This document shows, one piece after another, positions 1-6,711 of a stretch of DNA of 24,555 nt. The position numbers were made by a program, and so were the translations under genes. This DNA is from Immundisolibacter sp. (GTDB taxonomy: Bacteria > Pseudomonadota > Gammaproteobacteria > Immundisolibacterales > Immundisolibacteraceae), in assembly GCF_041601295.1 (NCBI RefSeq), contig NZ_JBFIII010000040.1, positions 1-24,555 on the forward strand, given 5' to 3'. The notes under the pieces are model-generated. The model worked only from the letters and a program-made list of their open reading frames with translations. It was not told where the DNA came from and made no database searches. How positions within the stretch are numbered: the stretch's first letter is position 1; each line of letters begins with the position of its first letter.

Positions 1-667
1 AGCCGGCATCGCCCAGCACGGCGGTTTCCCGCCCATGCAGCAGGGCGTGCGCCTGGGTCACGTCGGCCACGTGGGCGGCCGTGCCGACCACCGTGTGCAC
101 CAGCCCCGAGTCCAGGTCGACCCCGATGTGCGCCTTCATGCCAAAGTGCCACCGGTTGCCCTTCTTCGCCTGATGCATATCCGGGTCGCGCGCCCGGTCC
201 CGGTTCTTGGTCGATGGCGGTGCGGCAATCAGGGTGGCGTCGATGAGCGTGCCCTCGCGCAGCAGCAGGCCCTGCTGGGCCAGGTGCGCGTTGATGGTCT
301 GGAAGATCGCACCGGTCAGGTCGTGCTCCTCCAGCCGGCGGCGGAACTTCAGCAGCGTGGTGGCATCCGGCGCCGCCTCGCGCGCCAGATCAACACCGAC
401 AAACCGGCGGATGGCCTGACTGTCGTACAGCGCGTCCTCGATGCCCTCATCCGACAGCCCGAAGCACTGCTGCGCTATGTACATCCGCAGCATCCGTTCC
501 AGGCCGATCGGCGGGCGACCGGCGCCGCGCCCCTTCGGATAGAACGGCTCGATGGCCGCCACCAGCGCCACCCACGGCGTCAGCGTATCCAGCTGCGCCA
601 GGAACCGGTCACGCCGCGTCTGCTTCTTCTTGCTGGCGTATTCCAGATCAGAGAAACTCGCTTGCAT
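1..667 (-). CDS. IS5-family transposase, C-terminally cut by the window edge
   Basis: About 222 residues are visible, starting at ATG 667 (MQASFSDLEYASKKKQTRRD). The N-terminal part (about 45-120) has the DUF772 look of IS5 transposases (RPPIGLERMLRMYIAQQCFG, then DATTLLKFRRRLE). A DDE catalytic core follows: the first Asp is D143 in LIDATLIAAP, there is a WHFGMKAHIGVD stretch at about 173-184, and the second Asp is D220 in LGDAG at the edge. The final Glu lies outside the window. The visible part has no stop or frameshift, so the enzyme may be intact. It would cut and join the ends of its own element. Confidence 0.93.
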   Translation of the reverse strand, partial: MQASFSDLEYASKKKQTRRDRFLAQLDTLTPWVALVAAIEPFYPKGRGAGRPPIGLERMLRMYIAQQCFGLSDEGIEDALYDSQAIRRFVGVDLAREAAPDATTLLKFRRRLEEHDLTGAIFQTINAHLAQQGLLLREGTLIDATLIAAPPSTKNRDRARDPDMHQAKKGNRWHFGMKAHIGVDLDSGLVHTVVGTAAHVADVTQAHALLHGRETAVLGDAG

Positions 668-759
668 CGCTCAGGCTCCCGCGGACACTGTGTGGGCGCT
701 CATTATCGCAAAGGCTGACACCCACAGGCCGCCGCGCGGGGAATAAATCAGTGGTTCCC
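1..759 (-). mobile_element. IS5-family insertion sequence, one end (truncated by window edge)
   Basis: The transposase reads leftward and runs off the window. To its right the non-coding end of the element closes, read on the minus strand, with GGGAACCACTGATTTATTCC at 759-740. I take this as the terminal inverted repeat. It is immediately followed by TTAG at 760-763, which fits the 4-base YTAR target duplications typical of IS5-family elements. The other end and the second target copy lie outside the window, so the boundary is inferred from one side only. Confidence 0.7.
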
Positions 760-763
760 TTAG
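760..763. repeat. Candidate IS5 target-site duplication (TTAG)
   Basis: TTAG directly abuts the inferred IS end at 759. IS5-family elements usually duplicate a 4-base YTAR site. Only one copy can be seen because the other end of the element is outside the window. Confidence 0.45.
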
Positions 764-772
764 CGTTGTCGC

Positions 773-1060
773 ATGCCCTGCTGCCCGCGCATTCACCTTG
801 ATGGCGTACCCCAGCACATCGTGCAGCGCGGGCATAACCGGGAACGCTGCTTCTTTCGCGAAGAAGACTATCAGGCCTATCTTCCCGCGCCGGGAGAGAC
901 GATGCGGAAAGGCAAGTCGCCTACCGCGAACTGTTTCGGACGCAGTTGGATCGCAAAGTCGTCGACGACATCCGGCTGGCGCTCAACCAGAGTCAGCCGA
1001 TGAGTAATTCACGTTTTCATGCAAGGTCGAGGCCACGACTGGACAAAGGCGCGAGGCCAG
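773..1060 (+). pseudogene. RAYT (REP-associated Y1 transposase) relic with internal deletion
   Basis: Positions 773-881 encode MPCCPRIHLDGVPQHIVQRG and on to EEDYQAYL, the N-terminus typical of Y1_Tnp/TnpA-REP transposases. From about 900 a different frame (starting at 901) encodes QVAYRELFRTQLDRKVVDDI and LALNQSQPMSNSRF, the family's C-terminal region. The roughly 100 residues normally between them, including the HUH metal site and the catalytic tyrosine, are missing, and the two remnants are out of frame. The protein cannot be active. The start lies only 9 bases from the inferred IS5 target duplication, so the IS sits where the gene's promoter would have been. The 3' limit is approximate because the reading frame stays open past the recognisable family sequence. 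Confidence 0.8.
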
Positions 1061-1376
1061 GCCACACGGCAGGCCGCCGACGCACGACGACGCATCCCTG
1101 GCGCCCGATGGGGCGCAAGCAGAGCTGGGGTTATGATTCTGAATGCTCAACACAACGGTCGCCTCGAAAAACCCCCGTATTGCCGCCCCCAAGGTGGCGG
1201 GAGCCCAGCGGACCCGGGCAACTGGATGCCCGCCACGCGGGCATGACCGTGTTTTCGAGGTGGGCATGTTGCGATGCGCGCCGTGCCGCAGCGCCCAGGC
1301 GGGTGATCGGGATCTGACACACACTGCCGCCGACCGGTCACGGCACCCAACATATGACCCCAACCGGAGGAGCCAC
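1061..1376. other. Intergenic stretch with REP-like palindromes ahead of the BVMO gene
   Basis: No convincing gene lies here; the open frames are unmatched extensions of the RAYT relic or of the BVMO frame. It holds two palindromes: CCGCC/GGCGG at 1183-1187 and 1196-1200, and the REP-like hairpin at 1226-1244. Both are bracketed by the inverted pair CCTCGAAAA (1162-1170) and TTTTCGAGG (1252-1260). I see no convincing -35/-10 pair for the downstream gene. Confidence 0.6.
1226..1244. repeat. REP-like hairpin
   Basis: ATGCCCGC (1226-1233), a CAC loop, then GCGGGCAT (1237-1244) form a perfect 8-base stem. It lies about 165 bases downstream of the RAYT relic, where REP elements served by a RAYT are often found. 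Only one copy is present in the window. Confidence 0.6.
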
Positions 1377-3032
1377 ATGCCCGAGCAATCGACTCAACAG
1401 GCCTCCGCCGCCCGCGCACAGGCGCTGGACGCCATCATCATCGGCGCTGGCTTTGGCGGCATGTACGCGCTGCATTTGCTGCGCGGACTGGGCCTGTCGG
1501 CACGGGTTTACGACGACGCGACCAGCGTCGGCGGCACCTGGTCGTGGAATCGCTATCCCGGCGCGCGGGTCGATTTTCCCGGTGGGCCGTATTACTGCTA
1601 CACCTTTTCCGAAGAACTGGTGCGCGAGTGGGATTGGGCCGAAACCCAGCCCGATCAGCCGGCGGTGCTGGCGTACCTCAACTTCGTGGCTGACAAGTTC
1701 GACCTGCGCCGCGACATCGAGCTTCAAACCCGCGTCACGTCCGCGCAGTACGACGAAGCCGCCCAGCGCTGGACGGTCGAGACCAACCACGGCGCCCGCG
1801 TCAGCGCGCAGTTCCTGATCTGCGCCGTGGGCACGCTGTCGGCCGCCAACCGTCCGAACATTCCGGGCCTGGATAGCTTCGCCGGCGCGTGTTACCACAC
1901 CGGCCATTGGCCGCACAAAAAAGTGGATTTCACGGGCAAGCGGGTTGGCATCATCGGCACCGGCTCGTCCGGCGTGCAGGCCATCCCCATCATAGCCCGC
2001 GAGGCCGCGCACCTGACGGTGTTCCAGCGCACGCCGCAGTACACCATTCCGGCTGGCAACCGCCCGCTGGACCCCGCCGTTGCGCGCCAGACCCGGGACA
2101 ACTGGCCGCAGGTCCGTCAGCAGATGATCGAGTCCCCATTCGGGGCGCCGTTTGTGCCCAGTACCCGCTCGGCCCTGGACGACACGCCCGAACAGCGAAA
2201 GGCGCTGTACGAGACGCACTGGCAAAAGGGCGGCTTGGGCATCGCGTTTGACTCCTACCACGACATCCTGTTCGAGCAGGCGGCAAATCACACGCTGGCG
2301 GATTTCGTACGCTCCAAGATCGGCCAGATCGTGCGCGACCCCACCATCGCCAAAAAACTGATGCCCGATTACCTGATCGGCACCAAGCGGCAGATTTTAG
2401 ACTCCGGCTACTACGAGACCTTCAACCGCGCCAACGTCACTCTGGTGGACTTGCGCGACGACCCGATCCAGGCCATTACGCCCGGCGGCGTGCGCACCCG
2501 CAGCGGCGAACACGCGCTCGACATGCTGGTCCTGGCGACCGGTTACGACGCCATCACCGGTGCCCTGCAAAACCTGAACCCGCGGGGTCGGGGCGGCGTG
2601 ACGCTTAAACAACAATGGGCCGAACGCTTCAACACCTACCTGGGCATGGCCATCCCCGGCTTTCCGAATCTGTTCATGATCCACGGCCCGGAAACACCCT
2701 CCGTGCTGTTCAACATGCCCCTGGGCGCCGAGTTGGAAGGCGAGTGGATCCGCGACTGCATCCGCTACCTGCGCGAGCATCGCCTGGGCGTGATCGAACC
2801 GGCGCCGGGGGTGGAAATCGCCTGGGGTGAAGAAGTCGCCGAGGCGGCCAGTCACACGCTGTTTCCGCTCACCGAGTCCTGGTACACAGGCGCCAACATC
2901 CCCGGCAAACACCGGCAGTTCGCCGTACACATGGGCGGGCCGCGGTACTTCCAGCAACTGTCCCAGGTCGCCGCCAAGGGCTACGAGGGCTTTGTGCTCG
3001 AACCGGAGCAGGCCGCGTCAGTGAGCGCATGA
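1377..3032 (+). CDS. Type I Baeyer-Villiger monooxygenase (flavin-containing monooxygenase)
   Basis: 551 residues. The enzyme would use FAD, NADPH and O2 to insert an oxygen next to a carbonyl, turning ketones into esters or lactones, in the cytoplasm. The N-terminal FAD Rossmann motif is GAGFGG (23-28), followed by GGTWSWNRYPGARVD (52-66). The Baeyer-Villiger fingerprint FAGACYHTGHWP is at 168-179, and the NADPH Rossmann motif GTGSSG at 194-199. Length fits the cyclohexanone/steroid monooxygenase group. ATG 1377 is preceded by CCGGAGGAG with good spacing and by 22 residues before the first Rossmann motif; an in-frame extension back to 1143 crosses the REP hairpin and is not believed. A second flavin monooxygenase follows 46 bases downstream, suggesting a shared ketone or hydrocarbon degradation role. 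The substrate cannot be read from the sequence. Confidence 0.93.
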   Translation: MPEQSTQQASAARAQALDAIIIGAGFGGMYALHLLRGLGLSARVYDDATSVGGTWSWNRYPGARVDFPGGPYYCYTFSEELVREWDWAETQPDQPAVLAYLNFVADKFDLRRDIELQTRVTSAQYDEAAQRWTVETNHGARVSAQFLICAVGTLSAANRPNIPGLDSFAGACYHTGHWPHKKVDFTGKRVGIIGTGSSGVQAIPIIAREAAHLTVFQRTPQYTIPAGNRPLDPAVARQTRDNWPQVRQQMIESPFGAPFVPSTRSALDDTPEQRKALYETHWQKGGLGIAFDSYHDILFEQAANHTLADFVRSKIGQIVRDPTIAKKLMPDYLIGTKRQILDSGYYETFNRANVTLVDLRDDPIQAITPGGVRTRSGEHALDMLVLATGYDAITGALQNLNPRGRGGVTLKQQWAERFNTYLGMAIPGFPNLFMIHGPETPSVLFNMPLGAELEGEWIRDCIRYLREHRLGVIEPAPGVEIAWGEEVAEAASHTLFPLTESWYTGANIPGKHRQFAVHMGGPRYFQQLSQVAAKGYEGFVLEPEQAASVSA

Positions 3033-3078
3033 AACGCCGCGGAGCGCCATAACGCTCTGACAAGCACACGGAGTAACA

Positions 3079-4131
3079 ATGAAATTCGGACTACTACATC
3101 TGTTCGAGACTGCCGGTGGACGCAGCGAGCAGCAGATGGTGAAGGAACAGATCGAGATCATGGAGGCCGCCGAGCGTTACAACTTCCACTCCGTGTGGAC
3201 GGCCGAACACCACTTCAGCGAGTACGGTTTTTGCGCCTCGCCGGCCCTGGCGCTGGCGGCCGTGGCGCAGACCACCAGCCGCATCCGCCTGTGCAGCGGC
3301 GTGGTGGTGCTGCCCTTTCACCACCCGTTGCGGGTGGCGGAAGAATTCGCGATGCTGGACCTGCTCAGCGACGGCCGTATCGAGCTGGGCGTCGGCCGCG
3401 GCTATCAGCCAAGCGAGTTTGTCGGCTACGGCGTCGACCAGTCGCGCAGCAGCGAACTGTTCGACGAGTCCATCGAGATCATCCTGAAGGCCTGGTCGCA
3501 GGAGACCTTCAGCCATCACGGCCCACACTACCGGTTCGACAACGTCTCGGTTCGCCCGCGACCCTTGCAGAAGCCACGTCCACCGATCTGGATGGCGGCG
3601 ATTTCCGACAGCAGTTTCGAGAAGGCCGGCCGCTATGGCCTCAACCTACTGTGCTCGCCGGTGTTCGGCGGCTCGCTGGAAGTGGCTCGCGACGGCATCC
3701 AGCGCTACTGGCAGGCGCTGGAACAGCACGGCCACGACCCGGCGCAGCACGAAATCGCGGCCCTGTGCGCCATGTACTGCGGCGAGACCAACGAATCAGC
3801 GCGCTTGGAATTCGCCGAGCCGGTGACCTGGTATTTCCAGCACCTGGGCAAGTACGTGGCGCCAAAGGTCGGGCAAAAATCGATCCCTGGCTACGAGGGC
3901 TACGAGGGCGTCCGCGACCTGCTCAGCGACATCCAGTGGGACCAGTTGGTGACTCACGGGGCGGTGTTTTGCGGCGACGCCGACTACATGATCGAACAGA
4001 TGCAGGGGCTGCGTGAGGCGTTCGGCATCAATCACGTGCTCGGCTGGACGCGAGTGGGAGGGCTGGCCGAACATCTGGTCGAAGGCCATATGTCGCGCAT
4101 GCGCGACAAGGTGATGCCGGCGCTGGCGTAG
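3079..4131 (+). CDS. Luciferase-like (LLM class) flavin-dependent monooxygenase
   Basis: 350 residues, the usual length for bacterial luciferase-like TIM-barrel monooxygenases that use reduced FMN and O2. Family signs are the N-terminal MKFGLLHLFE strand, WTAEHHF (about 40-46), SGVVVLPFHHPLRVAEEFAM (about 74-93) and DGRIELGVGRGY (about 98-109). ATG 3079 has GGAG six bases upstream. The gene lies 46 bases behind the Baeyer-Villiger enzyme with no visible terminator between them, so the two are probably co-transcribed. It needs a separate flavin reductase, which is not in the window. Relatives act as alkanal, alkane or type II Baeyer-Villiger monooxygenases; the actual substrate is unknown. Confidence 0.9.
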   Translation: MKFGLLHLFETAGGRSEQQMVKEQIEIMEAAERYNFHSVWTAEHHFSEYGFCASPALALAAVAQTTSRIRLCSGVVVLPFHHPLRVAEEFAMLDLLSDGRIELGVGRGYQPSEFVGYGVDQSRSSELFDESIEIILKAWSQETFSHHGPHYRFDNVSVRPRPLQKPRPPIWMAAISDSSFEKAGRYGLNLLCSPVFGGSLEVARDGIQRYWQALEQHGHDPAQHEIAALCAMYCGETNESARLEFAEPVTWYFQHLGKYVAPKVGQKSIPGYEGYEGVRDLLSDIQWDQLVTHGAVFCGDADYMIEQMQGLREAFGINHVLGWTRVGGLAEHLVEGHMSRMRDKVMPALA

Positions 4132-4176
4132 ACCCCCGATCGCAGGCCGTTGGCTACCTTAACGCGCCTCGCCTGC

Positions 4177-4710
4177 CTACCACGTCAGGTCATCAGGCAC
4201 CGGATGCTCCGCGTAAGGATCGTCGGGCGGCGCATCTGCTGGCGGGCCGGACAGGGCATTGCAGACCAACACACAGGCCGGGTCGCGCTGGGCGATTTTT
4301 TCGGCCGTCGCCAGCGGCACCAGTTCGTAGCTGTTACCCATCCTGACCACGGCGATCGTGCCGTTAACCACCTGCACGCGCTGTGCCTCGTGCAGGGGGA
4401 TTCTTCTGACCTTTCCGTCGTCGACGAATTGATACGCTGACTCGCCGTCGCTGCGGTCCAGGCGCTGGGTTTCGATCAGCTGGCGGATTTGCGCGGCGCG
4501 TGCCTTGCGCTCCCGCTCATCCTGCTGCTCGCGATTGCGCAGCCGGTCGCTTTCCCCCTTCTGCTGCTGGGCCTCGGCAACCTGCCCGGCCAGGTCAGGC
4601 GTTTGGGTACCGCGTTTGGCCGCGTCCCGTTTCTGTCGTTCGGCTTTCTTGATCTGGTCGGCCTTGACCAGACCGGCCTTCAGCAACTGGGCCTGCAGTG
4701 GACTAACCAT
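4177..4710 (-). CDS. DUF2058 family protein (YaiL-like)
   Basis: 177 residues. It matches the DUF2058/YaiL pattern: SPLQAQLLKAGLVKADQIKK at the N-terminus, a long charged and probably helical middle (about 25-90, rich in Lys, Arg, Glu and Gln), then a conserved C-terminal part with IRQLIE, EKIAQRDP and the ending DDPYAEHPVPDDLTW. The biochemical function is not established; the charged helix suggests binding to nucleic acid or ribosomes, which is inference. ATG 4710 is supported by alignment to the family N-terminus. The only Shine-Dalgarno-like string, GGAG, ends one base before the ATG, which is unusually close. It converges on the luciferase-like gene across 45 bases. Confidence 0.88.
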   Translation of the reverse strand: MVSPLQAQLLKAGLVKADQIKKAERQKRDAAKRGTQTPDLAGQVAEAQQQKGESDRLRNREQQDERERKARAAQIRQLIETQRLDRSDGESAYQFVDDGKVRRIPLHEAQRVQVVNGTIAVVRMGNSYELVPLATAEKIAQRDPACVLVCNALSGPPADAPPDDPYAEHPVPDDLTW

Positions 4711-5045
4711 GCTCCGGGTACTGTTTTGAAATGGGCCGAATCCGACTGCGCCGCCCCGACAAGACCGCCCACAGCCGCGAGCGGAAAGCCGATGTCGGGC
4801 ACCTGACGCCGCTCATCAAATCAATCGCGTACGCCGTTTCCCGGACTCGCGGGCCAGCAATCAGCAACGCGGACTGGCTGATGTGCACTGGAACCCGAGG
4901 GTACACGGAAAAATGCGGGTTACGGGGCGGAACAGCAGTCTGGCCAATGAACCAGAACACGCTGCCCGGATTACCGACGGCTCGGACTAAGAATGGCGGC
5001 CCAAGCGCCGCCAAGGAAGTGTAAAGAAACTCGACAAATCGCCGA
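4711..5045. other. Gene-free interval between DUF2058 and the PEP-CTERM gene
   Basis: This 335-base interval has open frames on both strands, but none resembles a known protein, has a good ribosome site, or shows ordinary composition. Apart from the hairpin at 4994-5013 behind the PEP-CTERM gene, I see no promoter or repeat I would defend. The DUF2058 promoter should lie here but is not recognisable. Confidence 0.5.
4994..5013 (-). terminator. Possible terminator hairpin of the PEP-CTERM gene
   Basis: TGGCGGC (4994-5000) and GCCGCCA (5007-5013) form a perfect 7-base GC-rich stem with a 6-base loop, about 33 bases past the stop of the minus-strand gene. The sequence after the stem on the minus strand is TTCTTAG, a poor U tract, so intrinsic termination would be weak. 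Confidence 0.4.
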
Positions 5046-5738
5046 TCAAGCCCTGCGACGACGCACGAGTACCAGCCCCAGGAGCCCACTGCCGAACAGA
5101 ACCACGGACGCCGGCACGGGAACGACGCCCCCTGGAGGAGGCGGAGGCGGAGGCGGAGGCGGAGGTGGCGGAGGTGGCGGCGGCGTCGTTAGTCCGGTCA
5201 AGAGCACCCTATCAAGCAACAGACCTGCGTTGTCGCCGCCACTGTGATCGAACACGATATGGGCAACATTGGTGAGTGATGCCACGGTGAACGATGCAAT
5301 GCTGAATTGGGCGAACGGTGCCGTGCTGGCAAGCGTGACGTCAAGGTAGAGGTCAAACACGGTATCGCCGTTAAAATCCATGCCGGCGCGCACGGTATTG
5401 TTGCCATTATTCCGCAACGAACCGGAGAGATCGAAAACAAGTGTGTAGACCACGCCAGGGGTCAGCGTCAACGCAGTCGAGGTCATGACGCCGGCATCGT
5501 TGGTGCTGCCGTCGAGGTCTATATACAGGCCATTGCCGAGGCGCAGATCAAAGAAACTGACCGACCCCTTGCGACCGATGATGTCTACCGTTCCGTTGCT
5601 AACCGTCCACTGACTTGGCGTCGCGTTAAGCCCTGGGGTCTCGGTGTCGAAATTGTCCTGGAAGACAACGAACGCCGAGGCGGCTTGCGCGAAAACGAAG
5701 GCTGCGCTCAAGGCGACCAGCTTGAATTTCCCTTTCAT
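5046..5738 (-). CDS. PEP-CTERM (VPLPA-type) sorted surface protein
   Basis: 230 residues. A Sec signal peptide (MKGKFKLVALSAAFVFAQAA, cleavage near ASA-F) is followed by a beta-rich, Asn/Thr-rich domain of about 160 residues, then a run of 17 prolines. The C-terminal sorting signal is PVPAS, a hydrophobic helix (VVLFGSGLLGLVLV) and RRRRA. By family knowledge exosortase cleaves such signals, and carriers are linked to exopolysaccharide and biofilm or floc. No exosortase or polysaccharide genes are in the window, so those must be elsewhere. ATG 5738 is chosen because it starts the signal peptide and has GGAG seven bases upstream; an in-frame start at 5825 would overlap the predicted sigma-54 promoter. 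The passenger domain has no function I can name. Confidence 0.9.
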   Translation of the reverse strand: MKGKFKLVALSAAFVFAQAASAFVVFQDNFDTETPGLNATPSQWTVSNGTVDIIGRKGSVSFFDLRLGNGLYIDLDGSTNDAGVMTSTALTLTPGVVYTLVFDLSGSLRNNGNNTVRAGMDFNGDTVFDLYLDVTLASTAPFAQFSIASFTVASLTNVAHIVFDHSGGDNAGLLLDRVLLTGLTTPPPPPPPPPPPPPPPPPGGVVPVPASVVLFGSGLLGLVLVRRRRA

Positions 5739-5820
5739 GCTTCTGCTCCAAGAACTTAGATGGTGGTCAGCACTAAAACTCGTGCCCGCGCATCGGTCAT
5801 TAGTACTAGCTAATGTTTTA

Positions 5821-5836
5821 AGCAAACTCTGCGCCA
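5821..5836 (-). promoter_or_regulatory. Sigma-54 (RpoN) promoter for the PEP-CTERM gene
   Basis: On the minus strand the sequence is TGGCGCAGAGTTTGCT, against the consensus TGGCACRNNNNTTGCW. One defined base differs, and the GG and GC pairs are exactly 10 bases apart. Transcription would start near 5810, giving a leader of about 70 bases to ATG 5738. PEP-CTERM genes are known to be associated with RpoN and the PrsK/PrsR two-component system, which makes the match more believable. Confidence 0.75.
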
Positions 5837-5886
5837 GAAGTTATTCAAGAATTTATTATCTTTATCAATCATATTGTTGACTCTAC

Positions 5887-5912
5887 CCCCACACTGGCAT
5901 GCCATGCTGGGG
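5887..5912. promoter_or_regulatory. Dyad that may bind the sigma-54 activator
   Basis: A 26-base imperfect palindrome: CCCCA at the left, the perfect core TGGCATGCCA (5895-5904), TGGGG at the right, with 10 of 13 positions paired. Its centre is about 89 bases upstream of the predicted sigma-54 start, the usual place for an enhancer-binding protein such as PrsR. The link to PrsR is inference. Confidence 0.5.
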
Positions 5913-6075
5913 CCACTCGAATCTTTTAATAGTGTAAAAGTTTCTGACAGGCACGGCATCGTCTTGCGAGACACTCAATGGTCGACGCAAAGATGGGCGC
6001 CGCTCGGGCATTCTACGAACGACACGAGCAGCTGTGCCCTGTGTCCGTGTTGAGCTGGCGCGACCCACAGGACCC

Positions 6076-6507
6076 TTAATCTGGCGCCGACACCAGGAGC
6101 GGCAGCGGCCGCGCCGAAAGATCGGCCAAGGTGTAGCGATCCAGCTCGGCCAGAAAAGCCCGTGTCGCGCCCATCAGCACGCCGGACAGGCCGCAGTGCG
6201 GCAGGATACGGCAGGTGTTGGTGGCCGAATCGAAACATTCCACCAGGTCGAAGCCCGGCTCGGTGGCGCGTGCCAGCTGACCGATACCGATGTCCGGCGC
6301 CGGTCGCGCCAGGCACAGACCACCCTGCCTGCCGCGGCTGGTTGTCACGTAGCCCTGACGGCCCAGCCAGTGCGCCACCTTCACCAGATGGTGCCGGGAA
6401 ATGCCGTAGTAATCGCTCAGTTCGGTGACGGTGACGCGCCGCTGCGGCTGCTGGGCCAAATAGATCAGCACCCGGAAGCAGAAATCGGTAAACAGCGTCA
6501 GTTGCAT
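6076..6507 (-). CDS. nsrR: NsrR, nitric-oxide-sensing Rrf2-family repressor
   Basis: 143 residues, matching NsrR in length and from end to end: the start MQLTLFTDFCFRVLIYLA, a winged-helix DNA-binding domain (about 1-65, with SDYYGISRHHLVKVAHWLGR), and AELDRYTLADL near the C-terminus as in E. coli NsrR. The cluster ligands are C91, C99 and C105 (ECFDSATNTCRILPHC), the usual three cysteines that hold the Fe-S cluster destroyed by NO. Without NO the protein represses NO-detoxification genes. It diverges from hcp, a standard NsrR target, and an NsrR-like site lies between them. Confidence 0.92.
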   Translation of the reverse strand: MQLTLFTDFCFRVLIYLAQQPQRRVTVTELSDYYGISRHHLVKVAHWLGRQGYVTTSRGRQGGLCLARPAPDIGIGQLARATEPGFDLVECFDSATNTCRILPHCGLSGVLMGATRAFLAELDRYTLADLSARPLPLLVSAPD

Positions 6508-6624
6508 TCGGTGTCGGTTGCTTTGCGGTTCGGACGGGGATGCTCGCGGCGATTATGTGGCGAAGCCCCACTGCGAGCACTGGCGACCGCCCACCGAACC
6601 TGACTGGCATCAAGACCGCGCTTA

Positions 6625-6647
6625 TTGATGTATCCAGAATGCAACTT
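6625..6647. promoter_or_regulatory. NsrR operator upstream of hcp
   Basis: The known NsrR site is an 11-1-11 inverted repeat of AAGATGYATTT. Here the left half TTGATGTATCC (6625-6635) matches 7 of 11 positions, and the right half GAATGCAACTT (6637-6647), read in reverse, matches 9 of 11. It lies 65 bases before the hcp start and beside the gene for NsrR itself. Confidence 0.65.
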
Positions 6648-6651
6648 CGAA

Positions 6652-6669
6652 ATACGCCACGCGGCGTAT
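6652..6669. repeat. Inverted repeat in the hcp leader
   Basis: ATACGCC (6652-6658) and GGCGTAT (6663-6669) are perfectly paired around ACGC. It is only five bases past the NsrR-like site and 43 before the hcp start, so it could be a second operator or an mRNA hairpin. Confidence 0.4.
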
Positions 6670-6711
6670 CCGGCCAAGCGGCCGTTGCGACTGACACATC
6701 AGGAGGCTTCC

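Larger units (their letters stand above)
5739..6075. other. AT-richer regulatory interval upstream of the PEP-CTERM gene
   Basis: No gene is supported here. The part from 5760 to 5945 is clearly richer in A and T than its surroundings. It holds the leader of the PEP-CTERM gene with a small inverted repeat (ATTAG at 5799-5803, CTAAT at 5810-5814), the sigma-54 promoter at 5821-5836, an AT-rich stretch at 5837-5885 and the dyad at 5887-5912. From 5946 to 6075, behind the nsrR stop, I see nothing definite. Confidence 0.55.

Noticed and set aside
35..718. 227-codon plus-strand frame over the left end
   Set aside because: It is the antisense of the IS5 transposase, which has clear family motifs.
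1143..1376. In-frame N-terminal extension of the BVMO
   Set aside because: It reads through the REP hairpin, and ATG 1377 has a strong ribosome site and the correct family start.
4703..5089. 128-codon minus-strand frame between DUF2058 and the PEP-CTERM gene
   Set aside because: It overlaps both neighbours, has no ribosome site and resembles no known family.
5123..5180. Proline/glycine repeat as an assembly artefact or CRISPR-like repeat
   Set aside because: The reading frame is kept and a complete PEP-CTERM signal follows, so it is a real coding repeat; there are no spacers.
6625..6638. FNR box before hcp (TTGAT...)
   Set aside because: Only the left half matches; the ATCAA half is missing. 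The NsrR reading explains the bases better.
5975..6697. 240-codon minus-strand frame across nsrR
   Set aside because: It is an out-of-frame shadow of nsrR and would cover the hcp operator; composition is Arg/Gly-rich as in spurious GC-rich frames.
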